DNA from: Planctomycetota bacterium
GTDB taxonomy: Bacteria > Planctomycetota > Brocadiia > SM23-32
Direction of reading: 5' to 3'
NCBI GenBank assembly: GCA_030604585.1
Contig: JAUVVP010000005.1
Location: 1 to 14,762, forward strand
Length of the DNA stretch: 14,762 nucleotides
Below are positions 7,433 through 13,315 of this stretch, one piece after another. The position numbers and the translations under genes were made by a program. The notes below the pieces were generated by a model. That model had not been told where the DNA came from. It saw only the letters and a list, made by a program, of their open reading frames with translations, and made no database searches. The first letter of the stretch is position 1; every line of letters starts with the position of its first letter.

Positions 7433-8512
7433 CTAAGGCCTGGCGGGGTTCAGGGCGCCGGAGGCCACCATCTCTTCCAGGGGGTTGTCCTCAATATCCA
7501 GGGGCATCCTGATGAGCGCTCGCCGCCGCACGGACTCGTAGCAAGCGAACATAATCTCGGCGGACTGAAGCGCGTTTGCCGCACAGGTCTCCGGCGCCGT
7601 CCCGTCCTGCAGGCACTGGACGAGCTGCGCGATGACCCGCTCGTGGTAGCCGGGCCCGTGGCAGTTCTCCCCTTCGCAGTCAACGCTCTCCCACTCGGTG
7701 CTGCCCTTCCGTTTGATGCGCAGGATCGGCATCCCCTTCCCGTAGGGGCCGACCTCTATCACGCCGTCGGTGCCGACCAGGCGGTCGTAGGCGCCGATCA
7801 GGTCCTTGCCCGCAGTGCCGGGCCCGGTGATGCACTCGCCGTAGACGCCGTTCTCGTACTTCCAGAGCGCGAAGGAGACGTTCTCGTTGTGGCTGCCGAA
7901 GACCAGACTCTCGGTGCTGTAGTCAATCTGGGCGATGGCCCATTCCGCCGGCGTCTGGTCGTTGAAGTAGCCGCACATGTCCACGTGGTGGGTGCCGGAG
8001 TCATAGAGGTTCCCGTCCCCGAATCCCATCCTGACGAGGTCGCCGATCTCGCCGGCGTCCAACAGGGCCTTGGCGGTGCGGTACGGCTTGCCGAAGCGGC
8101 GCATGTGGTTGAAGGTAAGCTGGACGCCGTTCTCCTCGCAGACCCTGGCCATGCGCTTGGCCCCGCCCCAGGTCAGGGCCATCGGTTTCTCGCAGTGGAC
8201 GGCCCGCACGCCGGCCTGCGCGCAGTCCACGACCATCTGCTCGTGCAGGTGCATCCACGTGCAGACGCTGACGATGTCGAGGTCCTCCTTCGCCAGCATC
8301 TCGCTGTAGTCGAGATAGGTCCGCGGGACGTCAAAGCGCTTTGCGAAGGCGTCGGCATGGTCCTGCACGATGTCGGCGCAGGCCACGATCTCGCACCTGT
8401 CGCCGAGCGCCTGGTAGCCGGGCGCATGCCGGTAAGCCATGGCGTAGCCCATGCGGCTCGGCTTGTCGGGGTTCTTGCCCGTGCCGATGAATCCGACCCG
8501 AAAAGCGGCCAT
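7433..8512 (-). CDS. Gfo/Idh/MocA family oxidoreductase, paralog B
   Basis: This 359-residue enzyme is the same type as its downstream neighbour: Rossmann segment GFIGTGK (7-13), EKPMA (108-112), TFNHMRRFGKP (133-143) and GTHHVDMCGYF (173-183). The two proteins align without gaps for the first 200 residues and share the C-terminal PLDIEDNPLEEMVASGAL. They differ most around residues 230-250, so substrate range may differ. The start at 8512 is chosen because MAAFRVGFIGTGK is shared with paralog A and a GAGG ribosome binding site lies 4 nt upstream. An in-frame ATG at 8527 and a longer frame from 8593 add residues without homology to paralog A. The gaps are 186 bp to the aldolase gene upstream and 77 bp to paralog A. 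Substrate not identifiable from sequence. Confidence 0.88.
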   Translation of the reverse strand: MAAFRVGFIGTGKNPDKPSRMGYAMAYRHAPGYQALGDRCEIVACADIVQDHADAFAKRFDVPRTYLDYSEMLAKEDLDIVSVCTWMHLHEQMVVDCAQAGVRAVHCEKPMALTWGGAKRMARVCEENGVQLTFNHMRRFGKPYRTAKALLDAGEIGDLVRMGFGDGNLYDSGTHHVDMCGYFNDQTPAEWAIAQIDYSTESLVFGSHNENVSFALWKYENGVYGECITGPGTAGKDLIGAYDRLVGTDGVIEVGPYGKGMPILRIKRKGSTEWESVDCEGENCHGPGYHERVIAQLVQCLQDGTAPETCAANALQSAEIMFACYESVRRRALIRMPLDIEDNPLEEMVASGALNPARP

Positions 8513-8698
8513 TCTTCCTCGCTCCATTCTATGGGGGGCAGAGCACTGATTCCAAATGGCCGATGAGTCTACCGCCACGAGGAGAGAATGCAAGCAAAAG
8601 CGGAGAAAAGCAGTCTGCGGCTCGCGCAGGCGCGCTTAGGTCGGCACCGGCCACGGAGGCCGCTTGCCGGTTGGCGACGGGAGCTATTCGTGTTCCTG

Positions 8699-9550
8699 TC
8701 AGAGGCGGCCGGCGGCGCCGGTCAAGCGGAACCACTTCTCCACTACGGCCGCGTGCGCCTCCATGGCGTGCGTCAGGCCAAACGGCACCCAGAGGGCCTC
8801 CCCCCTGTCCCACTGGTCGCACAGCGAGGCCCGGACTGCCTGGTTCAGCTCGCTGGCGACGTTGACCTTCGCAATGCCCAGGGAGATGGCCCTGCGCAGG
8901 TGCTCCTCGGGGGTGCCCGACCCGCCGTGCAGGACGAGGGGCACGCCAGCGGCCCCGCGCAGCTCCGCAAGCAGCCCGAAGTCGAACTCGGGGCGTCCCT
9001 TGTAGAGCCCGTGCGCGTTTCCGATGGAGACGGCCAGCATGTCCACGCCTGTCTCCTCGACGTAGGCCCTGGCTTCGTCAGGGTCCGTCAGCTCAGAGCC
9101 GACGCTTCCTTCGGCACTGGTCTCGTCCACGCGCCCCACGGCGCCCAGTTCCCCTTCCACGGTAACGCCCTTCGGCCTGGCCCGTTCGACCACCTCACGC
9201 AGGGCGGCGGCGTTCTCGGCGTAGGGCCGCCTCGAGTAGTCGAGCATGACGGAAGTGAACCCCGCCGCCAGGCAGTCGTGCACCGCCTCCATCGAAGTCC
9301 CGTGGTCGAGGTGCAGGGCGGCAGGGACGTCGTAACGCTGCGCCACCGCCCGCGCGGTTGCCGCCATGGCGACGGGTGCGGCGAGACCGAACTCCGCCCG
9401 TCCGCACATCAGCATCACGGGGGCCCGGCAGTCGGAGGCCACTCGCAGCACGGTGTCTATGGTGCTGCTGTCCCAGACGCAGAACGACGGGACTGCGTAA
9501 CCGCTCGCGGCGGCGTCCCGAATAAGTTCGACAGCAGGCAAGAACTTCAT
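8699..9550 (-). CDS. Class II (zinc) ketose-bisphosphate aldolase, GatY/KbaY/IolJ-like
   Basis: This 283-residue zinc aldolase should cleave a ketose bisphosphate or related phosphorylated sugar to dihydroxyacetone phosphate plus an aldehyde. Visible motifs are HLDHG (80-84, catalytic Asp82 and zinc ligand His83), VMLDYS (101-106), EGELG (132-136), SIGNAHG (175-181, zinc ligand His180), HGGSG (208-212, zinc ligand His208) and KVNVASEL (228-235). The length and the NVASEL ending resemble the class IIb group (tagatose- or fructose-bisphosphate aldolase, or IolJ of inositol catabolism) more than E. coli FbaA. Because inositol-type dehydrogenases follow it, an IolJ-like role is possible but unproven. 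SIGNAHG in place of the commoner GTAHG or GTSHG could reflect a different substrate. An AGAAGG ribosome binding site lies 8 nt before the ATG. Confidence 0.88.
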   Translation of the reverse strand: MKFLPAVELIRDAAASGYAVPSFCVWDSSTIDTVLRVASDCRAPVMLMCGRAEFGLAAPVAMAATARAVAQRYDVPAALHLDHGTSMEAVHDCLAAGFTSVMLDYSRRPYAENAAALREVVERARPKGVTVEGELGAVGRVDETSAEGSVGSELTDPDEARAYVEETGVDMLAVSIGNAHGLYKGRPEFDFGLLAELRGAAGVPLVLHGGSGTPEEHLRRAISLGIAKVNVASELNQAVRASLCDQWDRGEALWVPFGLTHAMEAHAAVVEKWFRLTGAAGRL

Positions 9551-9571
9551 TCTCGATGCCTTCTAAGAGCC

Positions 9572-9592
9572 CCACAGGCGAGACGCCCGTGG
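9572..9592. repeat. Imperfect-palindrome hairpin of a dispersed-type intergenic repeat
   Basis: CCACAGGCG (9572-9580), a 3-nt AGA loop and CGCCCGTGG (9584-9592) form a 9-bp stem with one A.C mismatch. It lies in the 106-bp gap between the flavoprotein stop and the aldolase start and is followed by GCTACCCAGG. From memory, elements with this core recur as short interspersed repeats in several GC-rich planctomycete-like and armatimonadete-like genomes. Only one copy is present in this window, so its repeat status here is inferred. Confidence 0.5.
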
Positions 9593-9656
9593 CTACCCAG
9601 GAGGGCTGGTCCAAGGCGCCGGCGAAGGGCGAAACGCGCAGCCGCCTGCGGCGCCG

Positions 9657-10214
9657 TCATTCTTCGCTTAGAGACGCAGCCATGGCGGCGGCCGCCTCGC
9701 GGATCGCTGCGGGCTTGTAGGCGCGGGTCTTCTGCGTGACCGTTATCATGTCGAAGACGCTGCAGCGCAAATGCGCGAAGAGCCTGCTCATCTCGTCCAG
9801 GCAACTCACTATGCCGCCGCCGCTGCCGCCGGCCGCTGCGACCCCTATGGCCGGTTTACCCCCGAGCGCCGACTCGTCCCCTCTGGTCGCCTCACAGCGG
9901 CGCAGGCGGTCGAAGCAGGCCTTGGCCGACTCCGAGAGCTGGCCGAAGTAGACGGGGTTAACCACGACGTAGCCGTCGGCCTGCCCGGCCTTCTCGTGCA
10001 CGGCCTGGAAGCCGTCATCCACCTGGCAGTAGTGCTCGTCCCGGCAGGTGCCCCAGCCGCGCCCGCATGCCTGACAGGAACCGATGTCCTCATCGTTCAG
10101 GTACACGATCTCGGCGCTTGCGCCGGCCGAGCGGATGCCCTCGGCCGCCGCCTGTGCGCATTCTTCCGTCAGGCCGTCCTTGTTGGGACTCGAAGCGAAC
10201 ACCAGCACATTCAT
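9657..10214 (-). CDS. NADPH-dependent FMN reductase / flavodoxin-fold protein with an iron-sulfur-type cysteine motif
   Basis: This 185-residue flavodoxin-like protein starts with a beta strand and the phosphate-binding loop ASSPNKDGLT (7-16), which grips FMN phosphate. A cysteine cluster follows at C47-x2-C50-x6-C57-x5-C63, before a VDDGFQ helix. This resembles iron-sulfur flavoproteins (Isf) of anaerobes, though their usual spacing is tighter (C-x2-C-x2-C-x5-C), so a 4Fe-4S cluster is possible, not certain. NPVYFGQLSESAKACFDRL (86-104) and the Gly-rich GVAAAGGSGGG segment are further FMN-binding loops of the family. It would pass electrons between NAD(P)H or ferredoxin and an unknown acceptor. 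It lies 17 bp after the receiver-like gene and upstream of the aldolase, probably on the same transcript. Confidence 0.82.
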   Translation of the reverse strand: MNVLVFASSPNKDGLTEECAQAAAEGIRSAGASAEIVYLNDEDIGSCQACGRGWGTCRDEHYCQVDDGFQAVHEKAGQADGYVVVNPVYFGQLSESAKACFDRLRRCEATRGDESALGGKPAIGVAAAGGSGGGIVSCLDEMSRLFAHLRCSVFDMITVTQKTRAYKPAAIREAAAAMAASLSEE

Positions 10215-10231
10215 CTCGTCAACCCCGCTTC

Positions 10232-10690
10232 TCAGAGCCTTACGAAGGCGTTAATGTAGGGAAAAAGCTGGTCCCAGCTCTTCATCCGTGACAGGACGAC
10301 GCCGAACAGGTCGCCGCTGGTGCCGACGACGGCCGTGGCGCCGGCCTTCACGTAAGCGCTCATTATGTAGTCCGAGTAGGCGTCGTCCACAATGGCCACG
10401 ATGGGGAACTCGCGGCCCAGCGCTCTGCGCAGATTCCCAAGCAGCTCCTGGGGCCGGAAGATGGTGTCGAGCTCCATCTCCATGTAGCCGCTTTCCAGTT
10501 CCAGAGCGCTGAGGGCCGACAGGACGGCCACCGACTCCACGTTCTCCTCGGCCGCCGCGACCTCGTCCGACGCATCGTAGGAACGCTTCTCAAGCTCCAG
10601 CCTCTTGGACAACCTGTTCACGTAACCGCGCGCGTCCAGTGACCTGTCAATGGCCTCTTCGGACGGGATGAACAGGATCGCCTTCGCCAT
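10232..10690 (-). CDS. Conserved hypothetical protein, possibly a degenerate receiver-like domain
   Basis: This 152-residue protein has no family I can name with confidence. It begins MAKAILFIPSEEA, has a charged, Glu/Arg/Ala-rich helical stretch at about 20-70, and ends in an alternating strand-helix pattern. The segment PIVAIVDDAYSDYIMSAYVKAGATAVVGTS (about 95-124) looks like the second half of a CheY-type receiver, where the usual text is a strand, a helix, then AGA and a K-P pair. Here the conserved lysine is replaced by T/S, and no clear phospho-acceptor aspartate pocket is visible. If it is a receiver it is probably not phosphorylated in the usual way. It is the first gene of the cluster with the flavoprotein and aldolase. 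A GGGGAAG ribosome binding site lies about 10 nt before the ATG. Confidence 0.7.
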   Translation of the reverse strand: MAKAILFIPSEEAIDRSLDARGYVNRLSKRLELEKRSYDASDEVAAAEENVESVAVLSALSALELESGYMEMELDTIFRPQELLGNLRRALGREFPIVAIVDDAYSDYIMSAYVKAGATAVVGTSGDLFGVVLSRMKSWDQLFPYINAFVRL

Positions 10691-10727
10691 GACGCGCGGT
10701 CTTCCCCTGCCAGAGACACCAGAATGC

Positions 10728-10746
10728 GCCGGTCGCCCCGACCGGC
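10728..10746. repeat. Perfect 8-bp GC-rich hairpin in the leader of the receiver-like gene
   Basis: GCCGGTCG (10728-10735), a CCC loop and CGACCGGC (10739-10746) form an uninterrupted 8-bp stem. There is no T tract on either side, so it is not a standard intrinsic terminator. It lies between the candidate promoter and the start codon of the 152-residue gene. Confidence 0.6.
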
Positions 10747-10752
10747 AGGGCT

Positions 10753-10781
10753 CTTATACCTCATACCGGCCGGACGCGCAA
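10753..10781 (-). promoter_or_regulatory. Candidate sigma70 promoter for the receiver-like/flavoprotein/aldolase genes
   Basis: On the minus strand, TATAAG (10758-10753, 5 of 6) lies 17 bp after TTGCGC (10781-10776, a partial -35). The start of transcription would fall near 10746, the outer base of the 8-bp hairpin. The leader to the ATG at 10690 would be about 56 nt. Confidence 0.4.
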
Positions 10782-10862
10782 ACTCACGCTGCAACGGAAG
10801 CCCTTAGACGAGAACCGGCTTTCCTCTTTTTGTCGAAAGTCGAGCTTAGGAGGGCCGGGCGC

Positions 10863-11243
10863 CTATTCGATCAATACTTCGACCTTCTCGTTGCCGTCCC
10901 GCACGTCAACGATGCTGAACGGCCCGACCTTTTCCACACCCGCGATCAGTTCGTTCAGGTCCGCCGAGCTGATGCCCTCTTCTTCCATGCTCTCCAGCAC
11001 GGAGCGCGGGATGAACTTGAGGGCAAGCCGGCCGAGCACCAGCGGCACGGCGACGTTCACCTTGGGTTGCTCCGAGTCCCCCTCGAAGACCCTGACCCTG
11101 AGGCACCGCCCGCGTGTCGGCTCACCGACGTCCGTGCCCCTTTCTCCCTTCTTGCGAATGGCCTCCAGCAGCCTGGCTCCCTCCGCGGGGCTTACCTTGC
11201 CTTCCTCGATCATCGCCAGGATTCGCATCCGTTCTTCTGCCAT
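10863..11243 (-). CDS. SHOCT-like domain protein (YvlB-associated type)
   Basis: This 126-residue protein is probably cytoplasmic, with no signal peptide or membrane segment. Residues 1-30 form a SHOCT-like two-helix module (RMRILAMIEEGKVSPAEGARLLEAI) that closely matches the start of the neighbouring DUF4097 protein. After a basic linker comes a strand-helix region: LRVRVFEG (48-55), KVNVAVPLVLGRLALKFIP (61-79), and a C-terminal FSIVDVRDGNEKVEVLIE strand pair. That second half is a recurrent partner of SHOCT-like modules in bacterial genomes, but its function is unknown. The gene starts 3 bp after the DUF4097 stop, with AGGA about 8 nt upstream, so it is surely cotranscribed and perhaps coupled. 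Context suggests a role in sensing or responding to envelope stress; this is inference. Confidence 0.82.
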   Translation of the reverse strand: MAEERMRILAMIEEGKVSPAEGARLLEAIRKKGERGTDVGEPTRGRCLRVRVFEGDSEQPKVNVAVPLVLGRLALKFIPRSVLESMEEEGISSADLNELIAGVEKVGPFSIVDVRDGNEKVEVLIE

Positions 11244-11246
11244 CGC

Positions 11247-12185
11247 TCAGTCCTCGTGCTCCGTATTGTCTGCGGCGCCGGCGACCTCTTTCCGACTGAT
11301 GGTGACGTCCCCGCCGAAGGCCTTGACGTTCAGGACCGCTGCGCCGCCGCCGAACTTGTACTCGGCGCGATGTTTCGGGCCCCGGCCGCTCTCGCTGGCG
11401 GCCGGCACGTCTGAAGTGACCCTCCCTCCGAAGGTGCTGGTCCGAACCGTCAGCGATGCCTCGGGAGAGACGACAAGGCTCACGCTGCCACCCATGTTCC
11501 TTATCGAGTGCTCGCCCTCGACAATATGCAGGTCATTCAGCGTTGCAGACCCGCCCATGCACTTGAGGCTGATGGACCGGACCCGGCCGCCGATGTCGGC
11601 GTTGCCGCCCATGAGCCTGGCCTTGAAGCCGCCCGCGCAGCCCCGTGCCTCCAGGTTCCCGCCCTTGACGTTTGCGTCCACGTCCGCCCGGACGCCGTCG
11701 AGCCGCACGTTGCCGCCCGTGACCTTGAGTTCCACTGACCTGACGGGCGGTATCGTGACCTCCACGTCCCCTGTGCCCCGGCCGGCAATGACGAAGTAGG
11801 TGTTGCCCTTCCGCTGGACAGAGGCGGCCCGGCGGCCGGAGGACGTGACAGAGGCCGTCCGGCCCTCGTCCACCTGCGTGACTCGAACACTGGCGCCCTT
11901 CACGCGCACGGCGAGAGTGGAGTCGGGCGCCATCTCAAAGCCTTCCTCGGCCCCTTCGACGGGTTCGCCGACCGTTGGCTCTGCAACCTCGCTCCATTCC
12001 GCCGCGGTGCCGCCGCTGAAGACGCGGCTCATCGCCTCTCCCAGCTTCGCCATGGCCTGCTCGACTTTGGCCTCCGCCACGTCCGACTCCGGGCCGCCGA
12101 GGGCGTCGAGCAGACGCTGGGCCTCGTCGGCGGTGATCTTGTGCTCGGCCAGCATGTTCAGAATCTGCATCTGTTCCTCGCTCAT
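11247..12185 (-). CDS. DUF4097 beta-solenoid protein with N-terminal SHOCT-like module (YvlB/LiaX-like)
   Basis: This 312-residue protein begins with a SHOCT-like helical module (EEQMQILNMLAEHKITADEAQRLLDAL, 3-29), then a loosely structured linker, then a DUF4097 domain from about 90 to 297. The domain consists of repeated strands each opened by a xGG turn, at residues 157, 175, 193, 211, 232, 253 and 291; the first four are exactly 18 residues apart. No signal peptide or transmembrane helix is visible, so it is predicted to stay in the cytoplasm. Relatives such as YvlB and LiaX are linked to cell-envelope stress in Firmicutes; that role is not shown here. A GTG start at 12203 overlaps the DUF2089 stop as GTGA, but the ATG at 12185 has an excellent GGGGAGG site 6 nt upstream and is preferred. 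Confidence 0.85.
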   Translation of the reverse strand: MSEEQMQILNMLAEHKITADEAQRLLDALGGPESDVAEAKVEQAMAKLGEAMSRVFSGGTAAEWSEVAEPTVGEPVEGAEEGFEMAPDSTLAVRVKGASVRVTQVDEGRTASVTSSGRRAASVQRKGNTYFVIAGRGTGDVEVTIPPVRSVELKVTGGNVRLDGVRADVDANVKGGNLEARGCAGGFKARLMGGNADIGGRVRSISLKCMGGSATLNDLHIVEGEHSIRNMGGSVSLVVSPEASLTVRTSTFGGRVTSDVPAASESGRGPKHRAEYKFGGGAAVLNVKAFGGDVTISRKEVAGAADNTEHED

Positions 12186-12191
12186 CTGCCG

Positions 12192-12198
12192 CCTCCCC
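12192..12198 (-). promoter_or_regulatory. Ribosome binding site that sets the DUF4097 start
   Basis: On the minus strand GGGGAGG lies 6 nt before the ATG at 12185. It sits inside the six extra codons that the alternative GTG start at 12203 would add, which favours the ATG. Confidence 0.65.
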
Positions 12199-12199
12199 T

Positions 12200-12568
12200 T
12201 CACTCCAAAGAATCGATGGCGTCGTCCACGGACAGCTCACCGGCCTCCAGCCGGTCGAGCACTTCGGAGACGCCCCTCACTTCCCCTTCACCGGCCGCCA
12301 GGTCCGGCAGTCCGAGCGCCCGGCGGATCACGTCCAGCCGGTTCCTGACCGTGGGGTACGAGATGCCGAGCCGGCGCTCCACCAGCTTGATATTGCCCCG
12401 GGCAGCAAGGAACGTCTTCACGAATCCCTGCTGCTCGGCCGAGAGCCTGGCAAACGGAGAAGCTGAGAAATGCCCTTCGATGACAATATCGCAGGATGTG
12501 CAGCTCAGCCTCGTGGCCTCCAGTTGCCCTCCGCAGGCAGGACAGCCCAGGATCGTCGTGTCGCTCAT
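12200..12568 (-). CDS. DUF2089 family transcriptional regulator-like protein
   Basis: This 122-residue protein has an N-terminal zinc ribbon with CPAC (C9, C12) and CTSC (C23, C26). Next comes the DUF2089 core (about 36-85): LSAEQQGFVKTFLAARGNIKLVERRLGISYPTVRNRLDVI reads as a helix-turn-helix in which RGNIK and ISYPTVRNRLD are the family hallmarks. The C-terminus (VSEVLDRLEAGELSVDDAIDSL, 100-121) repeats the style of the SHOCT-like module found in the next two proteins. It probably binds DNA and may control its own operon, since an inverted repeat covers the -35 box of its promoter. That target is inferred, not shown. A GGGGAG ribosome binding site lies 7 nt before the ATG. The stop overlaps a possible GTG start of the DUF4097 gene. 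Confidence 0.88.
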   Translation of the reverse strand: MSDTTILGCPACGGQLEATRLSCTSCDIVIEGHFSASPFARLSAEQQGFVKTFLAARGNIKLVERRLGISYPTVRNRLDVIRRALGLPDLAAGEGEVRGVSEVLDRLEAGELSVDDAIDSLE

Positions 12569-12606
12569 CGCTCCTCTCCCCTGTAATCTCCCAGCTTCAT
12601 GCGCGC

Positions 12607-12635
12607 ATTATACGCGATATCTTGATGATGTCAAG
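12607..12635 (-). promoter_or_regulatory. Near-perfect sigma70 promoter with overlapping inverted repeat, driving the DUF2089 operon
   Basis: On the minus strand TTGACA (12634-12629) and TATAAT (12612-12607) are both exact consensus boxes, 16 bp apart. Transcription should start near 12600, giving a leader of about 32 nt to the ATG at 12568. The inverted repeat CTTGA-N5-TCAAG (12621-12635) covers the whole -35 box and part of the spacer, a good repressor operator position. The surrounding 60 bp are markedly more AT-rich than the genes on either side. Confidence 0.8.
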
Positions 12636-12779
12636 GTTCAAGTCCAGGAATATTGATATGTCGCACTGGCGCATTCATATCAGCAAGGATAGGCATGCAA
12701 ATGGCTTCGATCCGAGTCGCGCAGAGACACGGCCTCTCGGCTGCACTGCGGGAGGCCCGGCGAACGCGTGCCGGAGGAT

Positions 12780-13313
12780 TCACTCGGGGAATCCGAGCCA
12801 GACGGGGCTGGAGACGATCTCCTCGACGGCCCGCCGGACGGGCTCGGACAGGTCGGCGCCGTAGGTGAGGTCGGCCGGTTGGATGGCCAGCACCCAGCAG
12901 ACTGCCTCACAACTGGCGGCGAGGAAATCCATGAGCGGGCTCAGACCGGCCGAATGGGTGGAGATGGATTGAACCTGGAAGCTCTCACCCCCGAAGAGCC
13001 TGACGGCACCCGGCGCCTCGTCGAAGTCCACCACGTCAACGAAAAGGATGTCGGCGGGCTGGATCTTCTCTATCTTGCCGAGGTAGTTCTCGGGCACGCC
13101 GCCGCAGTCGAAGGCGCCTGGCAGGCCGCGCTCGGCCAGGCGCTGCGCAACGATGGGCCCGGCGGCGTCGTCGCCCCGCAGGCGGCTGCCCACGCCGAGG
13201 ACCACAAAGCCGGGGCGGAGGTGATGGCGCAGCTCTTCTTCCCAGGACTGGGCATCGGCGTGTGTGTGCCCCAGGTGGGCGTCGTGCTTTCCCCGCCTGC
13301 ACAGGCCGGTCAC
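12780..13313 (-). CDS. hycI: [NiFe] hydrogenase maturation protease, HycI type
   Basis: This 177-residue endopeptidase should trim the C-terminal tail of a [NiFe]-hydrogenase large subunit after nickel insertion. It aligns well with E. coli HycI from memory: GVGSRLRGDDAAGP, DCGGVPENY, DILFVDVVDF, STHSAGLS and IQPADLTYGADLSEPVRRAVE. Asp49, Asp93 and His120 correspond to the nickel-sensing residues Asp16, Asp62 and His90 of HycI, so it should be active. No ATG fits; the start is taken as the GTG at 13313, 2 bp after the ferredoxin stop, with GAGGAG about 11 nt upstream. This gives an N-terminal extension of about 33 residues compared with HycI, including KHDAHLGHTH, and the true start is uncertain. 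It is the last gene of the hydrogenase operon and is good evidence that the complex is a hydrogenase. Confidence 0.88.
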   Translation of the reverse strand: MTGLCRRGKHDAHLGHTHADAQSWEEELRHHLRPGFVVLGVGSRLRGDDAAGPIVAQRLAERGLPGAFDCGGVPENYLGKIEKIQPADILFVDVVDFDEAPGAVRLFGGESFQVQSISTHSAGLSPLMDFLAASCEAVCWVLAIQPADLTYGADLSEPVRRAVEEIVSSPVWLGFPE

Positions 13314-13315
13314 GC

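Noticed and set aside
8526..8555. TTGGAA-N18-TAGAAT on the minus strand, a possible promoter for dehydrogenase paralog B.
   Set aside because: The start of transcription would fall about 7 nt before the ATG, inside or after the ribosome binding site, leaving no usable leader.
7346..8566. A 406-codon plus-strand frame opposite the second dehydrogenase gene, with a look-alike (6456-7385) opposite the first.
   Set aside because: The two frames resemble each other only because they mirror paralogous genes on the minus strand; the minus-strand proteins have intact active sites.
10796..10829. Plus-strand hairpin (GGAAGCC with GGCTTTCC) followed by TCTTTTT, resembling an intrinsic terminator.
   Set aside because: No plus-strand gene lies upstream, and on the minus strand, where the genes are, the T tract is on the wrong side. 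The stem also has a bulge and a 14-nt loop.
12731..12757. GGCCTC/GAGGCC hairpin just after the hydrogenase operon, a possible terminator.
   Set aside because: Only six base pairs with a 15-nt loop and no T tract on the minus strand; too weak to call.
12653..12868. Short plus-strand frames in the gap before hycI.
   Set aside because: Arg-rich, overlapping the end of hycI, with no ribosome binding site and no recognisable features.
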